64,000 bases of DNA from Lelliottia wanjuensis (GCF_030238365.1 NZ_JASSOT010000063.1:186001-250000), one strand, 5' to 3'; shown: positions 1-9,049, numbered from the stretch's first letter. Translations and numbers: made by a program. Notes: generated from the sequence alone by a model not told the origin.

Positions 1-153
1 TCCTGCACCATCGGCGGCGCCGGGCATCTTTATGTTCGCTGCGGTGGGTTGAACCTCGATCCTTCAATCAAACAATTCGGTGACTATCCGGAAATTTCCC
101 GCGGTGCACATCCGTGCGCTGCGCTGGGGTATGTCGAGGAGGCTGCGCTATGA
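1..153 (+). CDS. 3' end of a prophage gene (truncated by window edge)
   Basis: The first frame is open from base 1 to a TGA at 151-153 and ends in ...LGYVEEAAL. The start lies outside the window. Its last bases overlap the ATG of the next gene in an ATGA arrangement, which suggests translational coupling, as is common in packed phage operons. I do not recognise the family; the visible 50 residues contain a Gly-rich stretch near the start and no obvious motif. It is called a gene because of the open frame, the ATGA junction and the phage genes downstream. Confidence 0.55.
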   Translation, partial: SCTIGGAGHLYVRCGGLNLDPSIKQFGDYPEISRGAHPCAALGYVEEAAL

Positions 154-629
154 GCAAATCAATCACCCTGCAAATTAAACAGAGTCGCCCCGACGCGGAA
201 GAAACCGCGTATTTCTGGAAGCTGTTTCACGCCGCGCAGCGCGTAGAAAATCGCTGGTATAGCGATCTGAATGAAATTTCAGACGAATTGTCAGCAACCG
301 ATTTAAGCCGTGAGCAAAAGCTCTTCCTGTTGCGCGCCTGGCAAGTTCTGGTAGACGACAAAGGCGGCTTTGGCCGCTTCATGGGCGCGTTCGATACCTA
401 CGTTTTCAACATGCAGGATCCGAACGACGACTGCTGCGCGTGGAAACCTGAACTGAAGCAGCTGATCGAAGACGGTAATCTGTTCAGCGTCATGCTTGAG
501 GCGTACCAGGATGCCCAGCAGCACGCAAAAGAGCAAGGCAGGCACGCATGTGCACTGTTTGATGAAGTTCAAATGCTGCAGGAAAGAGTGCATTTACTGG
601 AGCGAAAAATCATCCTGGCGGGCGCGTAA
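150..629 (+). CDS. Prophage protein of unknown function (159 aa)
   Basis: The frame also opens at 114, but the likely start is the ATG at 150, preceded by GGAGG at 138-142 and overlapping the previous stop. The product begins MSKSITLQIKQSRPD and is acidic, mostly helical in appearance and rich in Trp, Phe and Tyr. A likely coiled-coil end (ALFDEVQMLQERVHLLERK) closes it. There is no signal peptide or membrane segment. It sits two genes upstream of the excisionase/integrase pair, in the early-region position of lambdoid phages. I cannot assign a function. The next gene starts inside its stop codon (TAATG), so the two are probably co-translated. Confidence 0.75.
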   Translation: MSKSITLQIKQSRPDAEETAYFWKLFHAAQRVENRWYSDLNEISDELSATDLSREQKLFLLRAWQVLVDDKGGFGRFMGAFDTYVFNMQDPNDDCCAWKPELKQLIEDGNLFSVMLEAYQDAQQHAKEQGRHACALFDEVQMLQERVHLLERKIILAGA

Positions 630-853
630 TGGAAAAACGACTGAGCATGCTACTGGTTATTCAAACCCTGCAGATGCGTGGCCGGGCATACGCGAGAGAT
701 ATCGCCTGGCGCACGGGAATGAAAAACGAAGAAGCGATCGCCGCGCTGCTGGAGCTGGAAAAGCGCGGGAAGGTTGAACAGGTCAACGGCTACTGGTGGC
801 TTCATGTTGTGATAGATGCGGCAGGCACCGGGCGCGGAGTAAAGGTGAAATGA
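629..853 (+). CDS. Small winged-helix-like prophage protein (74 aa)
   Basis: This 74-residue protein begins MEKRLSMLLVIQTLQ. Its first 55 residues read like a winged helix: a helix (LLVIQTLQMRG), a turn and recognition-type helix (AYARDIAWRTGMKNEEAIAALLELEKRG) and a short wing (KVEQVNGYWWL). That pattern suggests a small DNA-binding regulator, but this is inference from the fold pattern and I cannot name a family. It overlaps the upstream stop by one base (TAATG) and its own stop overlaps the next ATG (ATGA), so the genes look translationally coupled. Confidence 0.7.
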   Translation: MEKRLSMLLVIQTLQMRGRAYARDIAWRTGMKNEEAIAALLELEKRGKVEQVNGYWWLHVVIDAAGTGRGVKVK

Positions 854-948
854 GCACATCTGAAATTTTAGACGCGGTTCTGCTGATAGTCGCAGTGGTT
901 GCCATTCTGATTTTTGTCGCTTGGCTAATTGTGACTACTGATTTTTGA
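850..948 (+). CDS. 32-residue single-span membrane microprotein (prophage)
   Basis: A short frame, ATG at 850 to TGA at 946-948, starts inside the stop of the preceding gene (ATGA). The product is MSTSEILDAV followed by about 18 hydrophobic residues (LLIVAVVAILIFVAWLIV) and the tail TTDF. That is one membrane span with almost no soluble part. Coupling to the upstream gene and the clean hydrophobic pattern make it more likely real than chance. Small phage membrane proteins of this type may be regulatory or exclusion proteins, but nothing here shows which. Confidence 0.55.
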   Translation: MSTSEILDAVLLIVAVVAILIFVAWLIVTTDF

Positions 949-960
949 TAATCAACCTGC

Positions 961-991
961 GCCAGCCGTTGCGCGTATCGTAACGGCTGGC
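961..991 (+). promoter_or_regulatory. 10-bp inverted repeat just upstream of xis
   Basis: GCCAGCCGTT (961-970) and AACGGCTGGC (982-991) are exact reverse complements with an 11-base loop. There is no following T-run, so it is not a standard terminator. The right arm ends five bases before the GAGGT Shine-Dalgarno (996-1000) of the GTG-started xis gene. It could shape translation of xis or be a protein-binding site; the sequence does not decide. Confidence 0.5.
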
Positions 992-998
992 TATCGAG

Positions 999-1265
999 GT
1001 GAAATTGAAACTTGTATCACTCGAGCGCTGGGCGGAGATGCGTTACGAAGATCCGCCGCCGATTGGAACACTCAGAAAATGGGCGCGCAACGGGAACATT
1101 TACCCGCCACCGGAAAAAGAAGGCACAAAGTACCAGGTGCGACCGGACGCGATCTACATCCGCCCCAACAAATACTGCAAAACCGTAAATACTAACCAGA
1201 GCAGGCACCCACTAAAGGGGCGATTAATAGAGAGGATTATCGATGGGGAGGCCGGACAAGTATGA
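999..1265 (+). CDS. xis: Excisionase-like protein (Xis)
   Basis: An 88-residue protein starting with GTG (MKLKLVSLERWAEMRYE). It has the short winged-helix layout of phage excisionases: an N-terminal strand and helix, the proline-rich turn PPPIGTLRKWARNG, then YPPPEKEG and YQVRPDAIYI, which resembles the minor-groove wing of lambda Xis. Excisionases bend attR DNA and switch the integrase from integration to excision. The gene ends 23 bp inside int, the same overlap architecture as lambda xis-int. Identification rests on size, motif pattern and position. Confidence 0.8.
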   Translation: MKLKLVSLERWAEMRYEDPPPIGTLRKWARNGNIYPPPEKEGTKYQVRPDAIYIRPNKYCKTVNTNQSRHPLKGRLIERIIDGEAGQV

Positions 1266-2322
1266 TGCAAATCTGCCAAAAAATCTGACCTACCGGAAGG
1301 CGCGCAAGTCCTACGCCTGGCGCAACCCTGTCGACGGAAAAGAAATATCACTGGGTAAAATATCCCGCAGGGATGCGGTTGCCCAGGCCATCGAAGCAAA
1401 CCACTACATTGAAAAAAACTTCACCCCTATCGCACTGCTTGAGCAGTTGAAGGGCACCAACGAATACACCATGGCTAACTGGCTCGATCGTTATGAGGTC
1501 ATCCTGCAGCGCCGCAAGCTGGCGGCCAATACCTACAAAGTGCGCGCCGGGCAGCTGGCGACGATCGGCGAACACTTCGGCGCGCTGGTGCTGTCCAGCA
1601 TCACCACCCGCGATGTAGCCGAGTTCCTGGAGCGCTGGACGGCGTGCGGCAAAACGACAATGGCGGGCACCATGCGATCGGTGCTGTCTGATGTTTTCCG
1701 CGAGGCGGTCGTTGAGGGGCGCGTTGATGCAAACCCGGTGACGCCGACCCGCGCGCCGAAAATCGAAGTGCTGCGCGAACGCCTGGAGTACGAATCATTC
1801 ATGGCGGTGCGCGCCGGTGCCGAACGCATGCCATCATGGTTTGGCCTGGCAATGGATCTGGCACTCGTCACCGGCCAGCGCCGCGAGGACGTCGCCCGGA
1901 TGCGCTTCACCGATATCAAAGATGACCGGCTGTACATCGAGCAGCAAAAGACCGGCGCCTGCCTGGCTATCCCCCTCTCGCTGACATTAAAAGCATCCGG
2001 CCTGCGCCTGTCGACGGTGATCGACCGCTGCCGCCTGGTTAGCCGGTGTGATTTTTTGATAAGCCCGGGGATCCGCAAAAACAGCGAGGACGGCAGCATA
2101 AATCTGGATAGTCTGACAAAGGGTTTTGTGAAGGCGAGAAATTTTTCAGGGCTGGAATTTACCGACAACCCGCCATCGTTTCATGAAATCCGAAGCCTGG
2201 CCGGGAGGATGTATGAGGTGGAGTTTGGAAAGGAATTTGCGCAGAAGCTGTTCGGGCACAAGTCAGAAAAAATGACCGCCAAGTACCTGGACAGCAGAAA
2301 AAAAGAGTTCGTGATGATTTAA
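1243..2322 (+). CDS. int: Tyrosine-type phage integrase (359 aa)
   Basis: A full-length lambdoid tyrosine recombinase. The N-terminal 60 residues (MGRPDKYDANLPKNLTYRKARKSYAWRNP...) are an arm-type DNA-binding domain like that of lambda Int. A SAM-like core-binding domain follows at about 75-165, then the catalytic domain. Catalytic residues visible are Arg213 (TGQRREDV), His314 and Arg317 (HEIR) and the nucleophile Tyr348 (AKYLDSR). It catalyses site-specific insertion and excision at att sites. It overlaps xis by 23 bp and has GAGGA upstream of the ATG. The gene is intact, so the element may still be able to recombine. It is the last phage gene before chromosomal DNA. Confidence 0.95.
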   Translation: MGRPDKYDANLPKNLTYRKARKSYAWRNPVDGKEISLGKISRRDAVAQAIEANHYIEKNFTPIALLEQLKGTNEYTMANWLDRYEVILQRRKLAANTYKVRAGQLATIGEHFGALVLSSITTRDVAEFLERWTACGKTTMAGTMRSVLSDVFREAVVEGRVDANPVTPTRAPKIEVLRERLEYESFMAVRAGAERMPSWFGLAMDLALVTGQRREDVARMRFTDIKDDRLYIEQQKTGACLAIPLSLTLKASGLRLSTVIDRCRLVSRCDFLISPGIRKNSEDGSINLDSLTKGFVKARNFSGLEFTDNPPSFHEIRSLAGRMYEVEFGKEFAQKLFGHKSEKMTAKYLDSRKKEFVMI

Positions 2323-2392
2323 TTTTTTGCGTGTAAATGAATTGTGAATGTTAAAAATGGTGTGGTATAACGGGAAATACCGAATATTGAAG

Positions 2393-2420
2393 TTCGGACA
2401 ATTTTAGGACATTTTCGGAC
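2393..2420 (+). repeat. Phased GGAC iterations between int and the sRNA locus (candidate att-side Int sites)
   Basis: GGAC occurs at 2396, 2407 and 2417, separated by short A/T runs, so the copies are about one helical turn apart. The block lies just after int and about 35 bp before the chromosomal SdsR terminator. Position and phasing fit recombinase-binding sites at a prophage end. This is inference; the other prophage end is outside the window. Confidence 0.4.
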
Positions 2421-2454
2421 GAAGTGCCGTAAGTGACTGAAATTAAAGCTAGAT

Positions 2455-2558
2455 AAAAAGAGACCGAATACGATTCCTGTATTCGGTCCAGGGAAATGGC
2501 TCTTGGGAGAGAGCCGTGCGCTAAAAGTTGGCATTAATGCAGGCTCAAGTCGCCTGAC
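2455..2558 (-). ncRNA. sdsR: SdsR (RyeB) stationary-phase small RNA
   Basis: The minus strand from 2558 to 2455 matches E. coli SdsR almost base for base in the parts I remember: 5' GTCAGGCGA, the internal AGCCTGCATTAATGCCAAC, GCACGGCTCTCTCCCAAGAG, and the terminator stem GACCGAATA/TATTCGGTC (2462-2488) with U5. The length is about 104 nt, as in E. coli. SdsR is a sigma-S-dependent, Hfq-binding RNA that represses several mRNAs. A sigma-S-like -10 lies directly upstream. The terminator end of the gene is next to the prophage boundary and may be the attachment core. Confidence 0.9.
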
Positions 2559-2560
2559 AC

Positions 2561-2571
2561 TTTAAGAATAG
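2561..2571 (-). promoter_or_regulatory. Sigma-S-type -10 element of sdsR
   Basis: Read on the minus strand, 2571-2561 is CTATTCTTAAA, close to the sigma-S extended -10 CTATACTTAA, and ends a few bases before the inferred SdsR start at 2558. In E. coli, sdsR is strictly sigma-S-dependent. Confidence 0.7.
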
Positions 2572-2642
2572 ATGACGACGCCAGGTTTTCCAGTCCGCAG
2601 CAAAAGTGGTCAGAAAATTTCGCGATTGAGCATCCCAATACA

Positions 2643-2683
2643 AAAAAACCGCACTGCTTCCTGTCAGAAGCCTGCGGTTTTTT
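2643..2683. terminator. Bidirectional terminator between RyeA and yebY
   Basis: A stem with arms ACCGCA...GCTTC and GAAGCC-TGCGGT lies between an A-run (plus-strand 5' side) and a T-run (3' side). It can therefore end RyeA on the plus strand and the yobA-yebZ-yebY transcript on the minus strand. Confidence 0.75.
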
Positions 2684-2699
2684 TATTGGAAACCTGAAA

Positions 2700-3053
<354 letters not shown>

Positions 3054-3926
3054 TCAGAAAGGCTCCCAGGTCGCGAACAGACTGACGATTGCCAGGACCA
3101 GCGCCCCCAGAACCACCTCAGCCTGTGTCATCCAGATAAAGAATTGTTGTTCGCGCCCCGATTCAGGACGAAATCGTGGAACCAGAAGATACCGATTCAG
3201 CAGCGCAATGACCACCATCATCGCCACCAGCGCACATTTCAACAACAGCAACTGCCCATATTCCGTGCGCCACGGCCAGTTCAGGCCGAGGATCAGCAGC
3301 ATATTGACCACACCGGTCAGGATCACGCCCGCCACCGCATAGTGCCCGATACGCGAAAAACGCATCATGGTATAGATAGCCGGAACGCGCCAGCGCCCTT
3401 TTGCCAGCCGCATGCAAAACACCAGCGGGAGCAACGCGCCGACCCAGGTCGCTGCGCTGAGCAAATGAACCGCGTGATTAACCCGCTGCAGAACGCCCGG
3501 AACGCCGTCGCGCATCGCCGCATGACCGACACCCGCGAGTAAAATAAACTGGCCGATGGCGAGCAACAGCAACAGGCGCGCGCTTTTCGCGGGTGCGATC
3601 CAGGCCGCACAGGCGGTGAGGAGCGCCAGGACGATTTGCCACAGCCACACGCCGCCAAACCGCGTGCTGGCGACCGCCTGCCAGATCTCCGGCTGAACCA
3701 CGTCACGCCAGCCGTCACCCATCTGCCCGCCCTGCACCGCCAGCATCAGCAGCGCCGTCAGCAGACTGACCAGCGCCGCGATTTTTTGCTGCCGCTGAAA
3801 ACGGCGGGTCATCAGCCGTTGCAGGGAGAACGGTGCCAGCCACGCGCTGTAAAACGCATTGCCAAAAATCAGCATCAGCGCCGCAAAATGGACGAAGCGC
3901 AGGGCGACGTAACTGAACGCCAGCAT
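3054..3926 (-). CDS. yebZ: YebZ, CopD-family inner-membrane copper protein
   Basis: A 290-residue integral membrane protein with about eight hydrophobic segments, matching the CopD/YebZ family. Conserved membrane His/Met-type residues are present ([17 protein letters not shown] near the N-terminus and [23 protein letters not shown] in the middle), as in CopD proteins thought to move copper across the inner membrane. The gene follows yobA (CopC) by one base and precedes yebY. CopC would hand periplasmic copper to CopD. Function in enterobacteria is inferred from the family. Confidence 0.93.
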   Translation of the reverse strand: MLAFSYVALRFVHFAALMLIFGNAFYSAWLAPFSLQRLMTRRFQRQQKIAALVSLLTALLMLAVQGGQMGDGWRDVVQPEIWQAVASTRFGGVWLWQIVLALLTACAAWIAPAKSARLLLLLAIGQFILLAGVGHAAMRDGVPGVLQRVNHAVHLLSAATWVGALLPLVFCMRLAKGRWRVPAIYTMMRFSRIGHYAVAGVILTGVVNMLLILGLNWPWRTEYGQLLLLKCALVAMMVVIALLNRYLLVPRFRPESGREQQFFIWMTQAEVVLGALVLAIVSLFATWEPF

Positions 3927-3927
3927 C

Positions 3928-4311
3928 TTATTTCACGCTAAAGTGATAGCTGCCTTTGGTTTTGTGACCGTCGACGGAGACCACATGCCAGTCAACGGCA
4001 TATGTCCCCGGCGTCAGGGGTTGTTCGAGAGGAACGATGAGCTGGGTGTTGTCATTCTCCGCGCGTTTCACCGCACCGATTTTAACGATCTGCTGCTTAT
4101 CACCGGTGACGGATACGCCGCTGAATTTCGGTTCGATACCTTCCGAGAAATTGAGCGTCAGCGCCTGCGGCGCAGCACTGACGGCGGCGTCGGCAGCCGG
4201 GTACTGATGTTTAAGATGGGCATGAGCCAGCACAGCCGGAGCCGTCGCCATAGAAAGCAGAAAGGTCAGTGCGCAGGCCGCGCGGGATGGGGTGAATACC
4301 ATATCAATCAT
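3928..4311 (-). CDS. yobA: YobA, CopC-domain periplasmic copper-binding protein
   Basis: A 127-residue protein. A signal peptide ends at Ala29 (PAVLA), so the mature protein starts HAHLKHQYP; a mature N-terminal His is the copper ligand of the CopC family. The C-terminal [15 protein letters not shown] carries the other expected His/Asp ligands. The body ([19 protein letters not shown]) is the CopC beta-barrel signature. Length is near E. coli YobA (124 aa). It is first in the yobA-yebZ-yebY operon. Confidence 0.94.
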   Translation of the reverse strand: MIDMVFTPSRAACALTFLLSMATAPAVLAHAHLKHQYPAADAAVSAAPQALTLNFSEGIEPKFSGVSVTGDKQQIVKIGAVKRAENDNTQLIVPLEQPLTPGTYAVDWHVVSVDGHKTKGSYHFSVK

Positions 4312-4349
4312 TCCTTTTTGTTATGTCTATATGACAGAGGATAACTCTG

Positions 4350-4355
4350 TATAAT
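4350..4355 (+). promoter_or_regulatory. Candidate -10 (TATAAT) upstream of holE
   Basis: A perfect TATAAT lies 85 bp upstream of holE. I could not find a convincing -35 at 16-18 bp, so this is a candidate only. Confidence 0.35.
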
Positions 4356-4439
4356 ATCTGAGTCGAGGATGATCCTGCGCAGGCTTGTCAACGCAGGACA
4401 ACCGCGGTAAGGTCAGCGCCGCATAATCAGGAGAAGGCA

Positions 4440-4670
4440 ATGAAGATTAATCTGGCGACCATCCCTCAGGATGAAATGGTCAAAGTGAATGTTGATCTCG
4501 CGGCCGCAGGCGTGGCGTTCAAAGAGCGCTATAACATGCCGGTGATCGCCGAAGTCGTTGAGCGCGAACAGCCCCCTCATCTGCGCGATTGGTTTCGCGA
4601 GCGTTTAATTGCGCATCGCCTGAAGTCCGTCACGCTGTCGCGTCTTCCGTACGAACCTAAAGTTAAGTAA
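4440..4670 (+). CDS. holE: DNA polymerase III theta subunit
   Basis: 76 residues, the full E. coli HolE length, starting [30 protein letters not shown]. Theta binds the epsilon proofreading subunit in the polymerase III core and stabilises it. The conserved [16 protein letters not shown] segment and basic C-terminus are present. An AGGAGA Shine-Dalgarno lies seven bases upstream. It is transcribed divergently from the yobA operon, in the same place as in E. coli. Confidence 0.97.
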   Translation: MKINLATIPQDEMVKVNVDLAAAGVAFKERYNMPVIAEVVEREQPPHLRDWFRERLIAHRLKSVTLSRLPYEPKVK

Positions 4671-4779
4671 ACGCGGCATTTCGTTACACTTCCTTACAGG
4701 GTTTGTGGCAGGATAAGAAAACCCTGAAGTATTCATGGGAATTATCGAATCCCTGAGACGAGTGTATAAGGAAGTCACG

Positions 4780-5436
4780 ATGTCCCAATGGAATATTGCC
4801 GCCGCGCAGTATGCTCCCCGGCATAACTGCATCGATGCTCACGTTCAGCATCACCTTCGTTTTATCGATGCTGCTGCCCGACAGCAGTGCAATCTGCTCG
4901 TTTTCCCTGAACTTTCGCTGACCGGTCCTGCCGTCGATGGCGTGACGTTGCCTGAGCCGCCTGACGAACAGACACTGGCTCCGATTGTTGACGCCGCCCA
5001 CACCCTTTCCATCACGGTGATCGCCGGAATGCCCCTGGAGACGCACGGCGTGCGGCAGAAAGGGCTGGCCCTCTTTTCCCCGAATCACACTCAGGCCATG
5101 CGCTACCCGCAGGGCAGCGGCGCATGTCTGATACCCGGCAAACCCCAGCTCACTATCGTGGAGGGGCAAACGGAACTGCCGAGTCTCGATCCTCTCGCCG
5201 CGCTATTCACCTGCAGCAAGGCCGTCGGTGAGAGCAGCTGGCGCGACGCCATCAGTCGTCTGCAGCGTTTTTCCCATAAATACGCCATTGCGGTGCTGAT
5301 GGCGAACTCGCTCGGCCACAGCGCCCTGTGGGATGCCAGCGGGCAATTGATTGTTCGCGCCGACAGCGGCGAGCTGTTATTAACCGGAACATGGGGTAAG
5401 CAGGGTTGGCAAGGTGATATCATTCCATTACGCTAA
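4780..5436 (+). CDS. yobB: YobB, carbon-nitrogen hydrolase (nitrilase) family protein
   Basis: The ATG at 4780, with AAGGAAG upstream, gives 218 residues, the E. coli YobB length; an upstream in-frame ATG at 4735 would add 15 residues and is less likely. The N-terminus (QWNIAAAQYAPRHN) and LLVFPELSLTG, with the Glu of the Glu-Lys-Cys triad, are nitrilase-superfamily features. I cannot place the canonical Lys and nucleophilic Cys with confidence; the only Cys in the later half is in FTCSKAVG, and the protein is shorter than typical active members. Substrate is unknown. Confidence 0.88.
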   Translation: MSQWNIAAAQYAPRHNCIDAHVQHHLRFIDAAARQQCNLLVFPELSLTGPAVDGVTLPEPPDEQTLAPIVDAAHTLSITVIAGMPLETHGVRQKGLALFSPNHTQAMRYPQGSGACLIPGKPQLTIVEGQTELPSLDPLAALFTCSKAVGESSWRDAISRLQRFSHKYAIAVLMANSLGHSALWDASGQLIVRADSGELLLTGTWGKQGWQGDIIPLR

Positions 5437-5460
5437 CGTTTTTAAGGCCAGGAGTGAGCC

Positions 5461-6123
5461 ATGCTGCGTGTAATCGATACCGAAACCTGTGATCTTCAGG
5501 GCGGGATTGTAGAGGTCGCGTCCGTTGACGTGATTGACGGACAGATCGTCAACCCCATGAGCCATTTGGTTCGCCCCGACCGTCCTATCAGCGCGCAGGC
5601 GATGGCCATTCACCGCATCACGGAATCGATGGTGGCGGATAAACCCTGGATCGAGGAAGTGATCCCGAACTATTTCGGTAGCCCGTGGTACGTGGCGCAT
5701 AACGCCAGCTTTGACCGCCGCGTATTGCCGGAGATGCCCGGCGAGTGGATCTGCACCATGAAGCTGGCGCGCCGCGCCTGGCCGGGGATTAAATACAGCA
5801 ATATGGCGTTGTATAAATCCCGCAAGCTCAGCGTGAAAACGCCGGAAGGGTTACATCATCACCGTGCGCTCTACGACTGCTACATCACGGCGGCGTTACT
5901 CATTGATATCATGAATAACACCGGCTGGACGCCGGACGAGATGGCGACCATCACCGGACGCCCCGCGCTGTTAACCACCTTTACCTTTGGTAAATATCGC
6001 GGCAAACCAGTCTCCGAAGTGGCCGAGCGCGATCCGGGCTATCTGCGCTGGCTGTACAACAACCTCGACCGCATGAGCCCGGAGCTGCGTCTCACACTCC
6101 GCCATTACCTCGACGACGCCTAA
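5461..6123 (+). CDS. exoX: Exodeoxyribonuclease X
   Basis: 220 residues, same as E. coli ExoX, a DnaQ-like 3'-5' exonuclease acting in mismatch and DNA repair. The DEDDh motifs are visible: Asp6 and Glu8 in VIDTET, an Asp in [10 protein letters not shown], and His134...Asp139 in HRALYD. The C-terminal part ([24 protein letters not shown]) is the small extra domain of the family. AGGAG lies upstream of the ATG. It ends in a 4-bp convergent overlap with ptrB. Confidence 0.97.
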   Translation: MLRVIDTETCDLQGGIVEVASVDVIDGQIVNPMSHLVRPDRPISAQAMAIHRITESMVADKPWIEEVIPNYFGSPWYVAHNASFDRRVLPEMPGEWICTMKLARRAWPGIKYSNMALYKSRKLSVKTPEGLHHHRALYDCYITAALLIDIMNNTGWTPDEMATITGRPALLTTFTFGKYRGKPVSEVAERDPGYLRWLYNNLDRMSPELRLTLRHYLDDA

Positions 6124-8183
6124 TCCGCGGCAACATGGCCTGGCAGCGTCCCCTGCGCCAGGCCAATCAGAAAGGCATACTCCAGCGCCACCCCTTCGTA
6201 GGATTTAAAGCGTCCCGATTTCCCGCCGTGACCGGAGTCCATATCCGTGCACAGCAGCAGCAGGTTGTCGTCGGTTTTCAGCTCCCGCAGTTTCGCCACC
6301 CATTTTGCCGGTTCCCAGTACTGCACCTGCGAATCGTGCAGACCGGTGGTCACCAGCATGTGCGGATAAGCCTTCGCTTCGACGTTATCGTACGGGCTGT
6401 ATTCTTTCATATAGCGATAGTAGGTCTCGTCCTGCGGATTGCCCCACTCTTCAAATTCACCGGTGGTTAACGGGATCGATTCGTCGAGCATAGTCGTGAC
6501 CACATCAACGAACGGTACCTGGGCGACGATACCTTTAAACAGCTCAGGACGCAGGTTGATCACCGTCCCCATCAGCATACCGCCCGCGCTGCCACCCATG
6601 CCAAAGCACAGTTTCGGATCGCCGTAGCCCTGAGCAATCAGCTCGTCGCACACGTCCAGATAGTCGTTAAAGGTATTTTTCTTTTTCAGGAATTTACCTT
6701 CTTCGTACCAGTGCTGGCCCAGCTCTCCACCGCCGCGCACGTGGGCGATGGCGAAGACAAATCCCCGGTCGAGCAGGCTTAGTCGGCTGCTGCTGAAATC
6801 GGCGTCCATGCTGGCGCCGTAAGAGCCGTAGCCGTACACCAGCAGCGGGTTTTTACGCTTCTGGAAATGGTCTTTGTGATACACCAGCGACACCGGGACC
6901 TCCACGCCATCGCGCGCGGTGATCCACAGGTGTTCGCTGCGGTAATGGCTGGCGTCAAACCCGGCCACTTCGGCCTGCTTGAGCACTTTCCGCTGGCCGG
7001 AATTCATATCGAGTTCAAACAGCGTGTCGGGCGTGGTCATCGACGAATATCCGTAGCGCAGCCGGGAGGATTCGGGCTCAGGATTGTAGCCAATCCAGGT
7101 CACGTATGCCGGATCGTCAAAGGCAATCCCCACCACTTCGCGCGTTTTGCGGTTGATTTGCCGGATGCTGGTCAGCCCGCGCTGACGCTCTTCCACCACC
7201 AGCCAGTCGGTAAACAGGGTGAAGCCTTCGAGCATCACCTGTTCGCGCGGCGGGATCAGCACTTCCCATTTACGCTCGTCGCGCACTTTGGTTTTATACA
7301 GGCCAAAGTTTTTGCCGTCGCGGTTGGAGCGCAGATAGAAGGTGTGCTGGAAATGGTCGAGGCTATATTCGTGGTCTTTGCGGCGCGGGAGAAAACAGAG
7401 CGGTTGGGCGTCGGGCAGCTCTGCATCAAGCAGCAGCACTTCGGTGGTCGTCGCGCTGGCAAGCGAAATAATCACATAGTGGCGCGAGGTGGTTTTGTGC
7501 AGGCTGACGTAAAAGGTGTCGTCCTGTTCTTCGTACACCAGCTCATCGGTGCCGGAAGAGGTGCCGACCGTATGTCGCCAGACCTGATAAGGCAGCAGCG
7601 TTGAGGCGTGCTTTTTGACGTAATAGACGGTTTCAGAGTCGTTCGCCCAGACAAAATCCGATGAGACGTTATCGAGCATTTCCGGATACCAGTTCCCGGT
7701 GTCCAGATTGCGAAAGCGCAGGCCGTACTGGCGGCGTGACAGGTAATCTTCCGCCAGCGCCATGATGGTGTTATCCGGCGAAATACCCATCCCGCCGAGA
7801 GTATAGAACTCGCTGTGCGCCGCGCGCTGGTTGGCATCGAGCAGGGTTTCCCAGTCATCCCATTCGGCACAAAGCACAGACTGGCGCTGATAGATGGCGT
7901 ATTCGCTGCCCGGCTCGTAGAGATGACGATAGCGGTAGCCGTTTTTGGTCCAGGGCGCAGAAATATCGCGCTGCGGAACCCGCGCGACCATCTCTTCCAG
8001 CAGACGATCCTGGAGCGCCTGCTGCGAGGACATCACCTTGCGGCCGTAATCATTTTCCTGATGAAGGTAATCAAGCACTTCCGGCTGCGAGCGTTCGTCG
8101 TCCCGCAGCCAGTAGTAATTATCGATGCGCGTGTCACCGTGAGTGGTGAGCGCTTTGGGAATGCGTCGGGCTTTTGGCAGCAT
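6120..8183 (-). CDS. ptrB: Oligopeptidase B (protease II)
   Basis: 687 residues, one more than E. coli PtrB. It is an S9A-family serine peptidase that cuts oligopeptides after Arg and Lys in the cytoplasm. The N-terminal two-thirds is a seven-bladed beta-propeller that admits only short substrates; the C-terminal alpha/beta-hydrolase carries the nucleophile Ser532 in GGSAGG, and the catalytic His lies near the end in [11 protein letters not shown]. There is no signal peptide. Convergent with exoX, overlapping it by four bases. Confidence 0.97.
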   Translation of the reverse strand: MLPKARRIPKALTTHGDTRIDNYYWLRDDERSQPEVLDYLHQENDYGRKVMSSQQALQDRLLEEMVARVPQRDISAPWTKNGYRYRHLYEPGSEYAIYQRQSVLCAEWDDWETLLDANQRAAHSEFYTLGGMGISPDNTIMALAEDYLSRRQYGLRFRNLDTGNWYPEMLDNVSSDFVWANDSETVYYVKKHASTLLPYQVWRHTVGTSSGTDELVYEEQDDTFYVSLHKTTSRHYVIISLASATTTEVLLLDAELPDAQPLCFLPRRKDHEYSLDHFQHTFYLRSNRDGKNFGLYKTKVRDERKWEVLIPPREQVMLEGFTLFTDWLVVEERQRGLTSIRQINRKTREVVGIAFDDPAYVTWIGYNPEPESSRLRYGYSSMTTPDTLFELDMNSGQRKVLKQAEVAGFDASHYRSEHLWITARDGVEVPVSLVYHKDHFQKRKNPLLVYGYGSYGASMDADFSSSRLSLLDRGFVFAIAHVRGGGELGQHWYEEGKFLKKKNTFNDYLDVCDELIAQGYGDPKLCFGMGGSAGGMLMGTVINLRPELFKGIVAQVPFVDVVTTMLDESIPLTTGEFEEWGNPQDETYYRYMKEYSPYDNVEAKAYPHMLVTTGLHDSQVQYWEPAKWVAKLRELKTDDNLLLLCTDMDSGHGGKSGRFKSYEGVALEYAFLIGLAQGTLPGHVAAD

Positions 8184-8270
8184 GTCAGTTTTTCTTTTTG
8201 GTTTTACACCCTATAAGGGTGGCAAAACGCGCGCACGATGCAAGCGAAACGTGACAGCCGTCAGATAAAA

Positions 8271-8921
8271 TTACCCCTGTAATGCCTGTTTTTGCTGCTT
8301 AATATCCTGTTCGATCCCTTCCCGAACATCCTGCGGAATTTTCAGCGCGTCGCCGAGGGCATTCAGATAGCTTCGCTCCATAAAGTGATCGATATCGATG
8401 GCCGCGGCACTCAGGAAGTAGAGTTCCAGCGCCTCCTCCTCGTTTTTCACACTCTGCGCCAGACGGAGTGGATCGAGCGGCTGTTCAATCGCCTGCGCCA
8501 CCAGCGCTCGGCCCTGCTCTTCCACGCCCGCTTCCCGCATCTGCTGCTCGATGGCTGATCGCTCTTTGTCATCAATGTGGCCGTCACTTTTCGCGGCAAA
8601 CACCAGCGCCAGGATCAGGCGTTCGGTACGCAGATCCATCGGTGAAATTTGCTCACCAAAGTGCGGTTCATCCTGATGAGCTGTCCGCACTTTCTCTTTG
8701 TATTTGTTCCAGAGCACCGTTCCGGCAATGGCCCCACCACCGGCCAGCAGCGCGCCGGTGCCGTATTTGGTCAGCAGTTTGCGCGAGGATTTATTGGCGA
8801 CCAGCAGGCCCGCCAGTCCGCCGAGCGCACCGGGCACCAGCAGCTTGCTCAGCCCCTCGCCGCCTGATGACGACGCCTTCTGTCCTAACATGGATTGCAA
8901 TTGATTCAACCAGCCTGACAT
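8271..8921 (-). CDS. yebE: YebE, inner-membrane-associated DUF533 protein
   Basis: Start taken at the ATG at 8921 ([14 protein letters not shown]), which matches E. coli YebE (MANWLNQLQSLLGQ) and has GGGGA upstream. A GTG four codons earlier is the alternative. The 216-residue protein has a Ser/Gly linker, a Gly/Ala-rich membrane-associating stretch at about 28-70, and a C-terminal TerB-like helical domain with an acidic loop ([12 protein letters not shown]) typical of DUF533. Function is unknown; E. coli yebE responds to envelope stress. Unlike E. coli, no yebF or yebG follows. Confidence 0.92.
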   Translation of the reverse strand: MSGWLNQLQSMLGQKASSSGGEGLSKLLVPGALGGLAGLLVANKSSRKLLTKYGTGALLAGGGAIAGTVLWNKYKEKVRTAHQDEPHFGEQISPMDLRTERLILALVFAAKSDGHIDDKERSAIEQQMREAGVEEQGRALVAQAIEQPLDPLRLAQSVKNEEEALELYFLSAAAIDIDHFMERSYLNALGDALKIPQDVREGIEQDIKQQKQALQG

Positions 8922-9049
8922 GATTTTCCCCACTTAACGGTTCGCAATGGGTACAGCCTATGCGAGGTGATGTCAGGAAATGTCTGTCGGCGCTAAAGAA
9001 GCGCAAATTTCCCCCGCCCATCATCACGCTGTCCGTTGAGGGAAGACAG

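Larger units (their letters stand above)
2436..2683 (+). ncRNA. ryeA: RyeA / SraC small RNA (antisense partner of SdsR)
   Basis: The plus strand from about 2450 to the terminator at 2643-2683 is recognisable as the E. coli RyeA (SraC) sequence upstream of yebY. It contains the full complement of SdsR and a conserved 3' part (GATGACGACGCCAGGTTTTC, 2571-2590). RyeA pairs with SdsR and the two are degraded together. The 5' end here is uncertain because the E. coli-like sequence stops near 2450, where phage-derived DNA begins; the native RyeA promoter may have been replaced. Confidence 0.6.

Noticed and set aside
2440..2560. tRNA gene as the prophage attachment site
   Set aside because: No tRNA-like sequence; the sequence is SdsR/RyeA.
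6120..6123. exoX-ptrB convergent overlap as an unusual feature
   Set aside because: Four-base tail-to-tail overlap only; both proteins are full length, so it is ordinary gene packing.
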